Positions 54,065 through 63,580 are shown, counted from the first letter of the stretch. The stretch: 64,000 nt of DNA from Colwellia demingiae (GCF_007954275.1 NZ_VOLT01000001.1:610445-674444); one strand, 5' to 3'. Made by a program: numbers and translations. The notes: a model not told the origin generated them from the sequence alone.

Positions 54065-55018
54065 ATGCCAGTAGGAATAATAGGCCACTATCGATGTGGT
54101 GAACATAATATGGGTGAGCATCACCCAGAAAATGGTAAGCGCTTAACGGCCATTTCAGATCAATTAATTCGTAGCGGCTTAGACTATGTCGTGCGTCAGT
54201 TTGATTCAAAACCTATTGATAAAAGCTTGCTAGCCTTAGCGCACACGCAAGAACATATTGATTTTGTTTTTGATAATGCACCAAGTGAAGGCGAAGAGAA
54301 CTTTACTGTAGGTGAAGATTCTGTGATGAATGAAAAAACACTCACTTCCATTATGTATTCAGCAGGCGCTGCTGTTGATGCGGTAGATTTAGTGATGGAA
54401 GGCACCTTAGGTGCTGCATTTTGTGCCACAAGGCCTCCTGGTCATCACGCAGAGCATGATAAAGGCATGGGTTTCTGCTTTTTCAATAACGTAGCCGTGG
54501 CTGCCGCGTATGCCAAACAAAAGTATGGTTTAAAACGCGTAGCTATCGTGGATTTTGATGTTCATCACGGTAACGGTACTGAAGATATTATAAGAAATCA
54601 CTTTAATGCAACACCAGAAGATGACAAAGGTTATCTATTTTGCTCAAGCTATCAATATCCACTCTACCCGTTTGAAATTGAAGAGAGTGATACTCCACCG
54701 ATAATCAATACACCCTTAGCGGCAACGACTAAGAGTGAACAGTTCCGTGAAAAATTAACGGCACATTGGTTACCTGCCCTGCATAAATTCAAACCTGAAC
54801 TGATCCTTATCTCAGCTGGTTTTGATGCACATATTGAAGATGAGATGTCACATGTTAGTTTGACCGAGGCGGATTATCGTTGGATCACCGATGAACTTAA
54901 AGTCATCGCTAATGAATATGGTAAAGGTAGAATTGTTTCTGTGCTTGAAGGCGGTTATGCCCCAAGTGCGTTAGGAAGAAGTGTCGTTGCCCATGTAAAT
55001 GGTTTGATTGGTAACTAA
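54065..55018 (+). CDS. Histone deacetylase family protein
   Basis: A 317-residue zinc deacetylase of the HDAC/AcuC/APAH superfamily. Active-site blocks are 'RPPGHHAEHDKGMGFCFFNNVA' (in part, with the HH pair), 'VAIVDFDVHHGNGTEDI' with the zinc-binding DxH, and 'LISAGFDAHIEDEM' with the second zinc Asp. It would remove acetyl groups from lysine, polyamine or small-molecule amines; the substrate is not clear. It follows the CoA-transferase/GNAT gene by 17 bp with an AAGGGATAATT ribosome binding site. It ends at a bidirectional terminator. Confidence 0.9.
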   Translation: MPVGIIGHYRCGEHNMGEHHPENGKRLTAISDQLIRSGLDYVVRQFDSKPIDKSLLALAHTQEHIDFVFDNAPSEGEENFTVGEDSVMNEKTLTSIMYSAGAAVDAVDLVMEGTLGAAFCATRPPGHHAEHDKGMGFCFFNNVAVAAAYAKQKYGLKRVAIVDFDVHHGNGTEDIIRNHFNATPEDDKGYLFCSSYQYPLYPFEIEESDTPPIINTPLAATTKSEQFREKLTAHWLPALHKFKPELILISAGFDAHIEDEMSHVSLTEADYRWITDELKVIANEYGKGRIVSVLEGGYAPSALGRSVVAHVNGLIGN

Positions 55019-55057
55019 TTTGCTTTCAACTGTCATTCTATAGGATATTTCCTAATA

Positions 55058-55093
55058 AAAAAGCGGATAAGTCATATGATTTATCCGCTTTTA
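55058..55093. terminator. Bidirectional terminator between deacetylase and outer-membrane gene
   Basis: AAAAGCGGATAA (55059-55070) pairs with TTATCCGCTTTT (55081-55092) with a ten-base loop and T-runs on both strands. It serves the plus-strand deacetylase and the minus-strand gene ending at 55119. Confidence 0.9.
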
Positions 55094-55118
55094 TTTTGAA
55101 GCACTGTTAATTAACATG

Positions 55119-56432
55119 CTAGAAGTACCAAGCTAGAGACAACTGTGCATGGTCATCATTGCTTATGGTATACAGTAAATCATTCGGCTCGTTACTTTGT
55201 AATAACCTCACATCAAAACTCGCAATAAAGTTATCACCAAATCGACGACTAGCTTCAATTAAGAAACTAAAAGCGTTGTGATCTAAATCACTGCCAAAGC
55301 CCATGAGTAGTTCGCTACTTTGCATGTCATTAAATGCCAATCGAGCACCTAAAAACAAATCATTTTGCATTAATGAGCCTTGCGCACCAAGGGCTACTTC
55401 ACCACGAGAATCCCAGCTATGCTCCATCAATAAACCTAAGTCGAGGTTAGTATCAAACACACCAATAAAGCTGTATTCAAAACCCGCTTGCGTTGCCCAG
55501 AAATCTTCCAAGCTAGTGCTACGATAGATACTTTCAAACTTCCATAACCAGTCACCCAAGGTAGCTTGAGCATCAATACCTAACTGATCCATTTGAGAAT
55601 AATATTGCACTAAACTTGATGATGGTGCTTGTGGTGATGGACTTAAATAAGCCTCTCTGTTGGTTCCATGAAACCAATAAGCGCCTAGGTCAAAGTCACC
55701 AACACTATGTGCCCAACGAAGAGCAAAATCTAGATGCTGTTGACCTGCAGACGACTCATAGCTGACGTTATCTTCATCAACTACTAAAGGTCCACGTAAA
55801 CGTCCTTCTTCGCCAGCATAGGTTCTTTCTCGAAAGCCTGGTAGTAAAAATACATCAACAATTCCCCAGTCATTCACCAATGATAAGTTGACCATTTGCT
55901 GACCGAGTTTGTCTTCGCCATCAAAATCTTCCACGCCATCAGTTTGGTTTATCACGTCAACCAAGTGTTGAAACTCGGTAACGCCCCAAAACTCTTTGCG
56001 AATACCAACGCGTAATTCCCAATCATCACTCGCATGAATATAAGCAAGTTCACGAATATCACCATGAGTTCGTTGCTCATCATGACTATCAACGCGATAA
56101 AACGGCGTAAATAAAAGGCTATCATTACCATTATTCCACTGCCAATAAAACTCAGGCTCTACCGAGAAAGAAGTTTGGCTATGACTCAATTGCTCGGAAT
56201 AAAGCGCCTCTTTGAAAAAGTAACGCTGCTCGAGGGCAATATTACCTGATGCCTCAAATTCAACGTCAGTTGCTACTTCACTGGCAGATAGAGGGTTACT
56301 AAGTACTAAACTAGCGCATACTGCCATAGCAGATACAGACGACTTGGCTCTGCTGCCGAACACTTTACTTAGCGCTTTAGTTAAAGACATATTTGAAGGC
56401 TTATTTAAAGGATTTTTTAAAGATAAGTGCAT
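55119..56432 (-). CDS. Outer-membrane barrel protein linked to an RND exporter
   Basis: A 437-residue protein, with a signal peptide ending near 'SNPLSASE' (about residue 50). The remainder is a regular beta-strand pattern ending 'HAQLSLAWYF', an aromatic C-terminus typical of outer-membrane barrels. I know no named family for it. It lies 4 bases downstream of the LolA-like gene and in the same direction as the MMPL pump gene, so it is probably their outer-membrane partner. The start ATG at 56432 might be replaced by the one at 56390 (MSLTKAL), which would give a more normal signal length. Confidence 0.7.
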   Translation of the reverse strand: MHLSLKNPLNKPSNMSLTKALSKVFGSRAKSSVSAMAVCASLVLSNPLSASEVATDVEFEASGNIALEQRYFFKEALYSEQLSHSQTSFSVEPEFYWQWNNGNDSLLFTPFYRVDSHDEQRTHGDIRELAYIHASDDWELRVGIRKEFWGVTEFQHLVDVINQTDGVEDFDGEDKLGQQMVNLSLVNDWGIVDVFLLPGFRERTYAGEEGRLRGPLVVDEDNVSYESSAGQQHLDFALRWAHSVGDFDLGAYWFHGTNREAYLSPSPQAPSSSLVQYYSQMDQLGIDAQATLGDWLWKFESIYRSTSLEDFWATQAGFEYSFIGVFDTNLDLGLLMEHSWDSRGEVALGAQGSLMQNDLFLGARLAFNDMQSSELLMGFGSDLDHNAFSFLIEASRRFGDNFIASFDVRLLQSNEPNDLLYTISNDDHAQLSLAWYF

Positions 56433-56436
56433 TAGC

Positions 56437-57237
56437 TTAACGGGCGCGTTTTAATGAGTTACGGTTAAAGTCACTGTCTGACAAGCCGGTTTTAAAGGCA
56501 TAGTTAGTCCATTTAAGTTCAGTGCTTTTACCATTTTGGTGATTAATCATTTCTTGGATATCTGCACGCCAATGCTTCGCTATATACTGCTTATAACCTT
56601 TAAAGGATAAAGTCTTTAGTAATGAATCTTTACGGTCATAAAAGTCAATTTTATGAACACGGTACTCTTCTGTATCAATCCATACTATACGGCGGGTGTA
56701 ACCTGAGTTTTCATCCGCTGGGTATTGCTCAACTTTGAAACTTTTTAAGCCATTTAATTCTTCTTCACCTAAATATTTATAGGTGTATTTTTCAACTTCA
56801 AAAGAACTTAAATCTTCAAAGGCAAATTCAGAGCCCATGAAAGGTCCCGATTTATTACGTGATGAAATACGTTTAACACGCTTTAATGCCGGTAAAAATA
56901 ACCATTGCTCATCAGCGTCAATCGGATGAGAAAAGCTCAAAAATGCGGTGCCTTTTACATCACGTGGTTTATTAAATATTGTTAAGCTTTTATCACCATC
57001 ATCAATAACTTCTAATGACTTCATCTTAATTTCGCGGATGCTTTCTTGACCTTGCTTATTACGCAATAACATCAACATATCAGCAGTACTGTCTTGCCAG
57101 CCTAAATCACGTTTTTTAGCTTCCAGGGAAATATCCAAGCCTTTTTGTTCTTCTGCACTTAACGCAAAAGAAACATTTGAAACAATCAGCAAACTGAGTA
57201 CAGACAAAGCACTAATCAGTAATTTTTTAGTTAACAT
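56437..57237 (-). CDS. LolA-like outer-membrane lipoprotein-sorting protein
   Basis: A 266-residue periplasmic protein of the LolA-like family (PF17131 type) that is found with MMPL pumps. A signal peptide ends 'VSNVSFA' (about residue 24). The family block is 'GTAFLSFSHPIDADEQWLFLPALKRVKRISSRNK' (in part) and 'FMGSEFAFEDLSSF'. It probably shuttles a lipid or lipoprotein from the pump to the outer membrane. I start at the ATG at 57237, which has AAGGA upstream; the open frame runs ten codons further. It lies 85 bp downstream of the pump gene. Confidence 0.82.
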   Translation of the reverse strand: MLTKKLLISALSVLSLLIVSNVSFALSAEEQKGLDISLEAKKRDLGWQDSTADMLMLLRNKQGQESIREIKMKSLEVIDDGDKSLTIFNKPRDVKGTAFLSFSHPIDADEQWLFLPALKRVKRISSRNKSGPFMGSEFAFEDLSSFEVEKYTYKYLGEEELNGLKSFKVEQYPADENSGYTRRIVWIDTEEYRVHKIDFYDRKDSLLKTLSFKGYKQYIAKHWRADIQEMINHQNGKSTELKWTNYAFKTGLSDSDFNRNSLKRAR

Positions 57238-57322
57238 GTAAAAATCCTTATAAAGATTTATCATCATAATTGATAAAATTGTTTGGTAAACCGCGGTTCT
57301 ATTAAACCGCTTTAATTGTTTG

Positions 57323-59650
57323 TTAAGTTGTTGCTTCAGCGGTCACTGCTGCATTCTCTTTTACTTCACTTTTGTTCTTGTCCAATAACATCAATAACGG
57401 AGGCAGGAATAAAAAGTCAACCACAAGCGCTACAAATATGGTTAGTGCGGTTAAGAACCCCATATCAGCATTCATTTTAAATGACGACTGTGCCAGTACA
57501 GTAAATCCAGCAACTAATACAAAAGTGGTTACCCAAAGTGCTCTACCAACATTATCAAAGGCATAGTGTACTGCTTCTTTGGTATTAGCATTTTTGTCAC
57601 GTCTTGCATGAAGGTACTTACTTAAAAAGTGAACGGTATCATCAACAACAATCCCTAAAGTCATACCAATAACAACCGATAAACCTAAGCCTACTTGCCC
57701 ACTGTATAATCCCCAAATACCAAATCCTATGGCTGCTGGTGCCAAGTTAGGCAACAAACTGATAAGGCCAAAACGCCAGCTTTTTAACGCTACACCTAAT
57801 AAAATAGAAATTAGAATTAACGCTAACGTTGTGCCAATTAGCATACTGGTAATGTTACGTTGGCCAATATGGGCAAACATTAAACTAGGGCTAGCAAAAT
57901 CAACTTCATACTGCGGCGCATGCTTACTAAACCACTGGATCATGTCTCGTTCAACAGTAATCAATTCATTACTGGTCATATTCTTAAAGGTAGCAACAAT
58001 TCTTGATGATGATTTATCAACATCTAATTGGTTATTTAAATCTAAGCCATAAGGTAAAGACATTTCATACAACAATAGATACTGTGCTGACATTTCCTGA
58101 CTGTCTGGTAATTTATACCAATTAGGATCGTCACCGTGCATATTTTTATTTAAACGTTTTAACGTATCGGTAATGGTATTTACGTGATCAGTTTCTGGGC
58201 GTGCACGTAACCAGTCACTAAAGTCTGACACACTGTTCAAATATTTAGGATTATTTATGCCGCTTGCTTCACCCGTTTTAACCGAGATCTCAACCATCAT
58301 CATGCCTGATAAGTTCTCTTGCATAAAATCAGTCGCCACGCGGTACGGTACTGTTTCATCAAAGTACTTCACAAAATCATCATTGAGCTCATTGTTAGGA
58401 ATAAACATAATAGAGGAGATAATAAATATACTGGTTAAAGGTAATAAGGCTTTACGCTTGGCTATAACAAAATCTGCTAATTTAGCCATGATGTCTTTTT
58501 TATTTTCTGGCTGCACTTTAACGCGTACAGGTAATACTGTTAGCAATGCAGGGAATATAGTAATAGAAAAAACAAACGCCAACATTACACCAATCGCAAC
58601 TAAGTTACCTAAGTCTCTAAAAGGTGGTGAATCAGAGAAGTTCATACTTAAAAAACCAATAGCTGTAGTAATACTGGTCAAGAAGATTGGCTGTAAGTTA
58701 ATTTTAATACTGCGTGCAATCGCCGTACGCTTATCAGCGCCTTGGCGCATCTCATAAAACATAGAGGTTAAAATGTGAATACAATCAGCGACAGCCAGAG
58801 TCATAATCATCGTAGGCGCAGATGAAGATGGTCCGGTTAAATAGAAGCCTAACCAACCAGCAAGCCCCATGGTAGTAACAATACTCATAATGATAATAAG
58901 CACGGTAGAAATAGTACCTGTTATGGTTCTCAGCAATAAACCTATGGTAACTATAACAACAAGAAACATCAGGGGAATAAGGGTTGAACTATCACTAATT
59001 GAAGACTCACCAAATGAAGTATTCATCATCGCCATGCCTGATAGATAAACGTCAAGCTCTGGGTGTTCCGCTAGAAATTGAGTTTTTATAGCGCGAACGC
59101 TAGCCGCAACTTCTGGCGTTTCGGCCATTGGGTTAACACCCGGGAACTGCACCGTAACATTAACAATAGAAACATGGCCCGTTTGAGAAATAATTTTATT
59201 AACTAATAGTGGTTCACTGATAGCAATTTGTTTTATCTTTTCGAGCCTATCGCTAGTTAAGTTTTTAGTCGACATAACAAGATCTTCAACGATCATGTCA
59301 TCTTCTTCAGCATAGGTATATTGGAAGTTAGTAACTGAATCAACACGGGTTGAATACGGTACTTGCCAACTTTCTTTAGTTAATACTTTTAACGCCGCTA
59401 AATGCTCAGCCGTAAAAACATTGCCATCTTTAGGCACAACAACAAAAGAAACATTATCGCTTTTGTTATAGACCTTTTGCATCGATTCAAAAGCCGTTAA
59501 TTGTGGGTTTTCTTCACTAAAGAACACGCGATAGTCATTTTTAAACTCTAACTTTTGTGCCCCCGTTCCAGCCAGCACCATAAACGTAATACAAACAAGT
59601 ATTACCCAAAATGGATTTTTGCCGACAAAATTGTAGAGTTTGTCTCTCAT
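57323..59650 (-). CDS. RND/MMPL-family exporter
   Basis: A 775-residue inner-membrane protein of the MMPL/RND superfamily with two repeats, each of a large periplasmic loop (about 45-205 and 430-600) and a group of five or six membrane helices (about 210-390 and 610-755). Conserved strings are 'MTLAVADCIHILTSMFYEMRQG' (in part) and 'GMTLGIVVDDTVHFLSKYL', with the proton-relay Asp residues in both repeats. Members export hydrophobic compounds or lipids; the cargo is unknown. Sterol-sensing-like helices are usual in this group. It is controlled by the nearby TetR repressor, judging by the shared palindromes. Confidence 0.87.
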   Translation of the reverse strand: MRDKLYNFVGKNPFWVILVCITFMVLAGTGAQKLEFKNDYRVFFSEENPQLTAFESMQKVYNKSDNVSFVVVPKDGNVFTAEHLAALKVLTKESWQVPYSTRVDSVTNFQYTYAEEDDMIVEDLVMSTKNLTSDRLEKIKQIAISEPLLVNKIISQTGHVSIVNVTVQFPGVNPMAETPEVAASVRAIKTQFLAEHPELDVYLSGMAMMNTSFGESSISDSSTLIPLMFLVVIVTIGLLLRTITGTISTVLIIIMSIVTTMGLAGWLGFYLTGPSSSAPTMIMTLAVADCIHILTSMFYEMRQGADKRTAIARSIKINLQPIFLTSITTAIGFLSMNFSDSPPFRDLGNLVAIGVMLAFVFSITIFPALLTVLPVRVKVQPENKKDIMAKLADFVIAKRKALLPLTSIFIISSIMFIPNNELNDDFVKYFDETVPYRVATDFMQENLSGMMMVEISVKTGEASGINNPKYLNSVSDFSDWLRARPETDHVNTITDTLKRLNKNMHGDDPNWYKLPDSQEMSAQYLLLYEMSLPYGLDLNNQLDVDKSSSRIVATFKNMTSNELITVERDMIQWFSKHAPQYEVDFASPSLMFAHIGQRNITSMLIGTTLALILISILLGVALKSWRFGLISLLPNLAPAAIGFGIWGLYSGQVGLGLSVVIGMTLGIVVDDTVHFLSKYLHARRDKNANTKEAVHYAFDNVGRALWVTTFVLVAGFTVLAQSSFKMNADMGFLTALTIFVALVVDFLFLPPLLMLLDKNKSEVKENAAVTAEATT

Positions 59651-59693
59651 TGCTAAGTCCTTATTTATCTTTATAAAAGAAGTATTCTATCGA

Positions 59694-59706
59694 TGACGAA
59701 TCGTCA
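59694..59706. promoter_or_regulatory. TetR operator palindrome, RND promoter
   Basis: TGACGAATCGTCA, a perfect 13-bp palindrome 44 bp upstream of the RND start. The identical sequence is found upstream of the tetR gene. Confidence 0.75.
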
Positions 59707-59757
59707 CCTGACAGGTCAAAAAAATGCGGTTAATCACCGCACATCATTTATATTTAT

Positions 59758-60525
59758 TTAGCTAAAACTATTAAAATTTAGCTCACGTCCTTTTGCACTA
59801 ATTAGCGCTAATTCTTCTGGAAATAATTCAGCCAATGCAATTTTGAGTTCTGCACAATGGCTTATGTCTTTTGTTAAAGGTTTCCACCCCATGCCGTCAT
59901 AAAGCATATTGCTAAGGTTAAAAAGTTCACGTTCAACAATTAAACTCGTTCTGCCACTGCACTGTTCAACTTCACCAGAAAGCAGAGTGATAGCACCATA
60001 CGCCATAGACCAATTACTAAAGCATAATTGCTGTATATCCATATTCATAGGAAGTGAGAGACTATTATCGTTTAAACCGTCCTCTACAATGCCGTGAATA
60101 GACGTCATTAACTTAACTTCTAATTGCTCCCCCTCATTAATATGCTTTTCACTTGATTTTCCCACTACATTAGGCGATTTTGCGCAAAGCACTGTTTGAA
60201 ACAAGGCGGGGTATAACATCGCATAAATAAGGTAAGAGAAATTTAATAAAAGCATTCGCGAACGTGAACAGCCTTTAAATTGATATGCGCGATGAAAAAG
60301 ATCGCCAAGTACTTTGATAGAGTAATTACTGATAGCTAAAAGTAAATCTTCTTTGCCAATAAAGTGTTTATAGACAGTACCCTTTGAAAACGGCACTTGA
60401 GCAACCACTTTATCCATGGTGAGGTTTTCAATACCATTTTGTTGGATAAGAAGCACCGCTGAGTTAATTATTAATAACTCTCTTTCTTTTAGCGCTTTTT
60501 TATCGAGTAACTTAGGTGGTGTCAT
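59758..60525 (-). CDS. TetR-family repressor of the RND exporter
   Basis: A 255-residue TetR regulator. The DNA-binding helix-turn-helix is 'LTMDKVVAQVPFSKGTVYKHFIGKEDLLL' (in part, residues 39-67). The C-terminal ligand domain is longer than usual and cysteine-containing, without family match. It lies upstream of the RND gene on the same strand, with operator palindromes in both intergenic gaps, so it probably represses the pump and itself until a hydrophobic compound binds. Confidence 0.88.
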   Translation of the reverse strand: MTPPKLLDKKALKERELLIINSAVLLIQQNGIENLTMDKVVAQVPFSKGTVYKHFIGKEDLLLAISNYSIKVLGDLFHRAYQFKGCSRSRMLLLNFSYLIYAMLYPALFQTVLCAKSPNVVGKSSEKHINEGEQLEVKLMTSIHGIVEDGLNDNSLSLPMNMDIQQLCFSNWSMAYGAITLLSGEVEQCSGRTSLIVERELFNLSNMLYDGMGWKPLTKDISHCAELKIALAELFPEELALISAKGRELNFNSFS

Positions 60526-60545
60526 AGTGTCTACTTTTATAAGTG

Positions 60546-60572
60546 TGACGAATCGTCACTGACGTTTCGTCA
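60546..60572. promoter_or_regulatory. Double TetR operator upstream of tetR
   Basis: TGACGAATCGTCA at 60546-60558 and TGACGTTTCGTCA at 60560-60572, 14 bp centre to centre. The first is identical to the RND site at 59694. They begin 21 bp upstream of the tetR start, as for autorepression. Confidence 0.75.
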
Positions 60573-60879
60573 TCTTACAATAAGTGTAACTATTGTCAAT
60601 ACAATTGTAACTAGAATGTACAAGCATGCTTTAGTTCATAGTCCTAAAGAACGCTTGTAAAATCATTGCTAGATATAAATAAGGAGACTTAAATGTTCTA
60701 CTCAACTTAAACAAATAACATATATTTACTTATGATTTGATAGTATATTAATTAAAAACCAACAAGATAATTTAATAAAAAACTTTCATTAACCGCCTCA
60801 CAACTCATTGACCGTGAATAAAGAAATACTATTAAATATGGTTTAGAATTAAATTATACCAATGGATTGGATATTAATT
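60573..60879. other. Gap with a vestigial translation start
   Basis: About 300 AT-rich bases between the TetR operators and the HD-GYP gene. AAGGAG at 60681-60686 lies six bases before an ATG at 60693, but the frame is only five codons (MFYST, stop at 60708). It may be a leader or the remains of a lost gene. No other feature seen. Confidence 0.4.
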
Positions 60880-62070
60880 ATGATTATTGAACAGGAAATC
60901 TCATCACTGAAAGTTGGGCATTACGTTGTTGAAATAAAGCAACAAGATGGTAAACACAAATTACGATCACCAAGTCATATAAAAAGCACTGCTGTGTTAA
61001 AAAAGTTAATTCACAAAGGAGTAAAGACTGTACTAATTGATGATGAAAAAACTATTGTAGTTGAACTCGACAATATAACTGAAATCATTAATGAGCCCTT
61101 TATTCAACTTCCCGCAAATGAACTGACTCCAGAGAAACTACAATCAGCCAAGCATGTTCTTACCGAATCAAAAGCAATCCTGAATAGGGCATTTAGTGAT
61201 GCTAAAAATGGTTTTGACCTTGAACTAGAGCCAATACTTCAAGTAACTAACAAGTCGGTCGATGCTATTTTTAATAACCTCGATTCTTTATCCTGTTTAG
61301 TTAACATTCGTAAAAAAAGTGAATATTTACTCGAACATTCCATTTCGGTTTCTATTTATTTGACCCTATTTTCAAGTTATTTAAATATTGATAAAGCGAT
61401 TGTTTACGATATGGCAATTGGCGCATTCTTACACGACGTAGGAAAAATAATGGTTCCTGATGACATACTTAATAAACCAGGAAAACTTACTGATGATGAG
61501 TTTTTTATCATGAAAACTCACGCTAATCATTCTGCTGAGATTATTAAAGGTATTGAGGGGATAAATAATTTGAGCTACGAAGTAGCGGCTTTTCACCATG
61601 AAAAACTTGATGGAACGGGTTACCCATTCAGACTTAAAGCAAATAAAATTAGCAAATATTGTCGGATGATGAATATTTGCGATATTTTCGATGCTTTAAC
61701 CTCTAACAGATGTTACAAAGATGGTTTTACTCATATAAAAGCATTTACTATCCTACGTAATCTAGCTGAAGGGAATAATCACCTTGATAGTGGGCTCGTA
61801 GAGCATTTTATTAAAGCAATTGGTTTATATCCTATTGGTTCTCTAGTGCAGCTAAACTCGAATAGGATCGCCATCGTCGAACGACGAAATCAATCAGACT
61901 CTACTCGTCCTGGTGTTCGTCTATTTTTCGATTCTGAGAAACACGAATATCAAGATACAGAAGAAATAGATCTATCTAACAGCGATAAATTTATTGTTAA
62001 AGCTGTTAAGGCTAGTGATTTTTCACTTGATATGGATGATGTTATTGAATTTTTGGCTAAACAAGCTTAA
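60880..62070 (+). CDS. HD-GYP cyclic-di-GMP phosphodiesterase with DUF3391
   Basis: A 396-residue signalling protein. The N-terminal DUF3391 domain begins 'ISSLKVGHYVVEI' and includes 'RLRSPSHIK'-like 'KLRSPSHIKSTAVLKKL'. The HD-GYP domain has HDVGK at residues 185-189, HHEKLDGTGYP at 239-249 and the downstream 'CDIFDALTSNRCYK'. It would hydrolyse cyclic-di-GMP to GMP, lowering that messenger and favouring motility. The start is placed at the ATG at 60880 (MIIEQEI); the frame is open six codons upstream to 60862. Single gene. Confidence 0.88.
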   Translation: MIIEQEISSLKVGHYVVEIKQQDGKHKLRSPSHIKSTAVLKKLIHKGVKTVLIDDEKTIVVELDNITEIINEPFIQLPANELTPEKLQSAKHVLTESKAILNRAFSDAKNGFDLELEPILQVTNKSVDAIFNNLDSLSCLVNIRKKSEYLLEHSISVSIYLTLFSSYLNIDKAIVYDMAIGAFLHDVGKIMVPDDILNKPGKLTDDEFFIMKTHANHSAEIIKGIEGINNLSYEVAAFHHEKLDGTGYPFRLKANKISKYCRMMNICDIFDALTSNRCYKDGFTHIKAFTILRNLAEGNNHLDSGLVEHFIKAIGLYPIGSLVQLNSNRIAIVERRNQSDSTRPGVRLFFDSEKHEYQDTEEIDLSNSDKFIVKAVKASDFSLDMDDVIEFLAKQA

Positions 62071-62260
62071 ATTTTGTCTTACTGGGCTTTCATATTAGTA
62101 ATTAAGTGAATATGACAGTAACTCAATTAGAACATTCGTTGATACTGAGCACGTGATATTCGTAAGATAAAGGTCATTAGTAAGCACGCTAGTTATAGGC
62201 TTAACCATACCAGAGGATAATAAAGATCTTAGGGAAGTAGTACTTGTCTTAGTGTAAACC

Positions 62261-62288
62261 TAAAGGGATAAAATGTTTTATCCCTTTA
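62261..62288. repeat. 13-bp perfect hairpin after two convergent genes
   Basis: TAAAGGGATAAAA (62261-62273) pairs with TTTTATCCCTTTA (62276-62288). It lies between the convergent HD-GYP and 62302 genes, so it could end either transcript, although neither strand has a long T-run. Confidence 0.5.
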
Positions 62289-62301
62289 CTTAGAAAACAT
62301 T

Positions 62302-63489
62302 CTAACCGAAGATAGCTCTCATCAATCCAATAACGTGTTCAACACTCTTACCAGCTTTAACTTGCTTAAGAATGGTATCTCGCTTAGTTTGAATGTACTC
62401 AGGTACACCCTCTTCTGCTAAAGCTTGATCAACTACTTCTTCTGGTGTTAGCTTAATACGACCACGACGACCTGACTTGTAGCTACTTTCAACGCTATTC
62501 AACTTTTTATCACGAATACGTAAATAATTAGAGGTAAAAGCAAAGTCTTCATCAGCGAACATAAACAAGTCGACTAAAATTGCGCGAACTTTCCAAAGTT
62601 TTAGTTCTCGTTCATCTTCAGGTGCATCTTGATGCCACCAAGCAAAAGTTCTTAAGGTGCCAATCATATCCTGCCAGTAACTTTCAAAATCAAAAGCATT
62701 AAACTTAGCTATCGAAAGGCCTTGGCAAAATACATCTATTTTAGCATTGGTTAATGCGATAAATTGATCTGGACGTTTCATCGCTAATAAACGAGTAGCG
62801 GCTGCTAGAGGTGCTTTTTCACCTGCTTCTTTATCGACATTGTAATCGTTAAATATTCTTTTGTAGCTATCAACAAATTGTTGATACTGCTTTGGCGTTA
62901 CATCACCTGTATCTGGGATATGGCTTAAGGCTAAATCAAAGCTTTCTGGTTGTTGTGCTAATAAAGTATGAAATACTTTAGCGCCTTTGGTTGAAGCAAA
63001 CCATTCTACATCAAAGTTATATTGTGTATGGCAATGCTGACTGGTATGTTTACCAGCAAAGGCAAGACGTTCTATTTCAGTCATTTCTTTTAAAGGTTTA
63101 ACTTTTATTCTTTCGATATAATCTAGTAACGCTAATCTTTCTTCTAGCGCATGTAAAGTTGCTTGTTGTTCGATAAAAAGTGTAAATATTGGCCAAGGTG
63201 CAATACGTGCCATTTTAAATTGGCTAACACTTGCGCCAAGTACAAGTACTTGCTCTAGTTTTTTCAGGCTAGGTAGTTGATGTTCTTCTAGCAGCGCCAT
63301 ATTAATTCGGTTACGACAGACATCAATTAACTCTTTACACCAACCAAGAAAATCTTCAGGTCTATTATCTACTTTAACGGCTATAAGGTTTAAGCTTATT
63401 TCAGTAATGTATTTTAAAGAATTTTGGTATGAAGCATTTTCAGCATCACTTAAGGCCATTTTTACAGGGGAAGATAACAACTTTCTCAT
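62302..63489 (-). CDS. Conserved-looking protein of unknown function
   Basis: A 395-residue cytoplasmic protein I do not recognise. It is mainly helical, with a basic C-terminal part ('SSYKSGRRGRIKLTPEEVVDQALAEEGVPEY', in part) that could contact nucleic acid. It has no signal peptide or membrane segment. 'ATRLLAMKRPDQFIALTNAKIDVFCQGL' (in part) resembles phrases in hypothetical proteins of restriction- or McrB-associated loci, but no partner gene is present. It lies next to the rRNA operon end. The ATG at 63489 has no clear ribosome binding site. Confidence 0.6.
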   Translation of the reverse strand: MRKLLSSPVKMALSDAENASYQNSLKYITEISLNLIAVKVDNRPEDFLGWCKELIDVCRNRINMALLEEHQLPSLKKLEQVLVLGASVSQFKMARIAPWPIFTLFIEQQATLHALEERLALLDYIERIKVKPLKEMTEIERLAFAGKHTSQHCHTQYNFDVEWFASTKGAKVFHTLLAQQPESFDLALSHIPDTGDVTPKQYQQFVDSYKRIFNDYNVDKEAGEKAPLAAATRLLAMKRPDQFIALTNAKIDVFCQGLSIAKFNAFDFESYWQDMIGTLRTFAWWHQDAPEDERELKLWKVRAILVDLFMFADEDFAFTSNYLRIRDKKLNSVESSYKSGRRGRIKLTPEEVVDQALAEEGVPEYIQTKRDTILKQVKAGKSVEHVIGLMRAIFG

Positions 63490-63580
63490 TAGAGAATAAA
63501 ACTCCAGTATTACATCAGTTCAAATAGACGATCACAGAGGTGATTACAAATATAATCGCAGTGAAAATTAGATATTCAGA

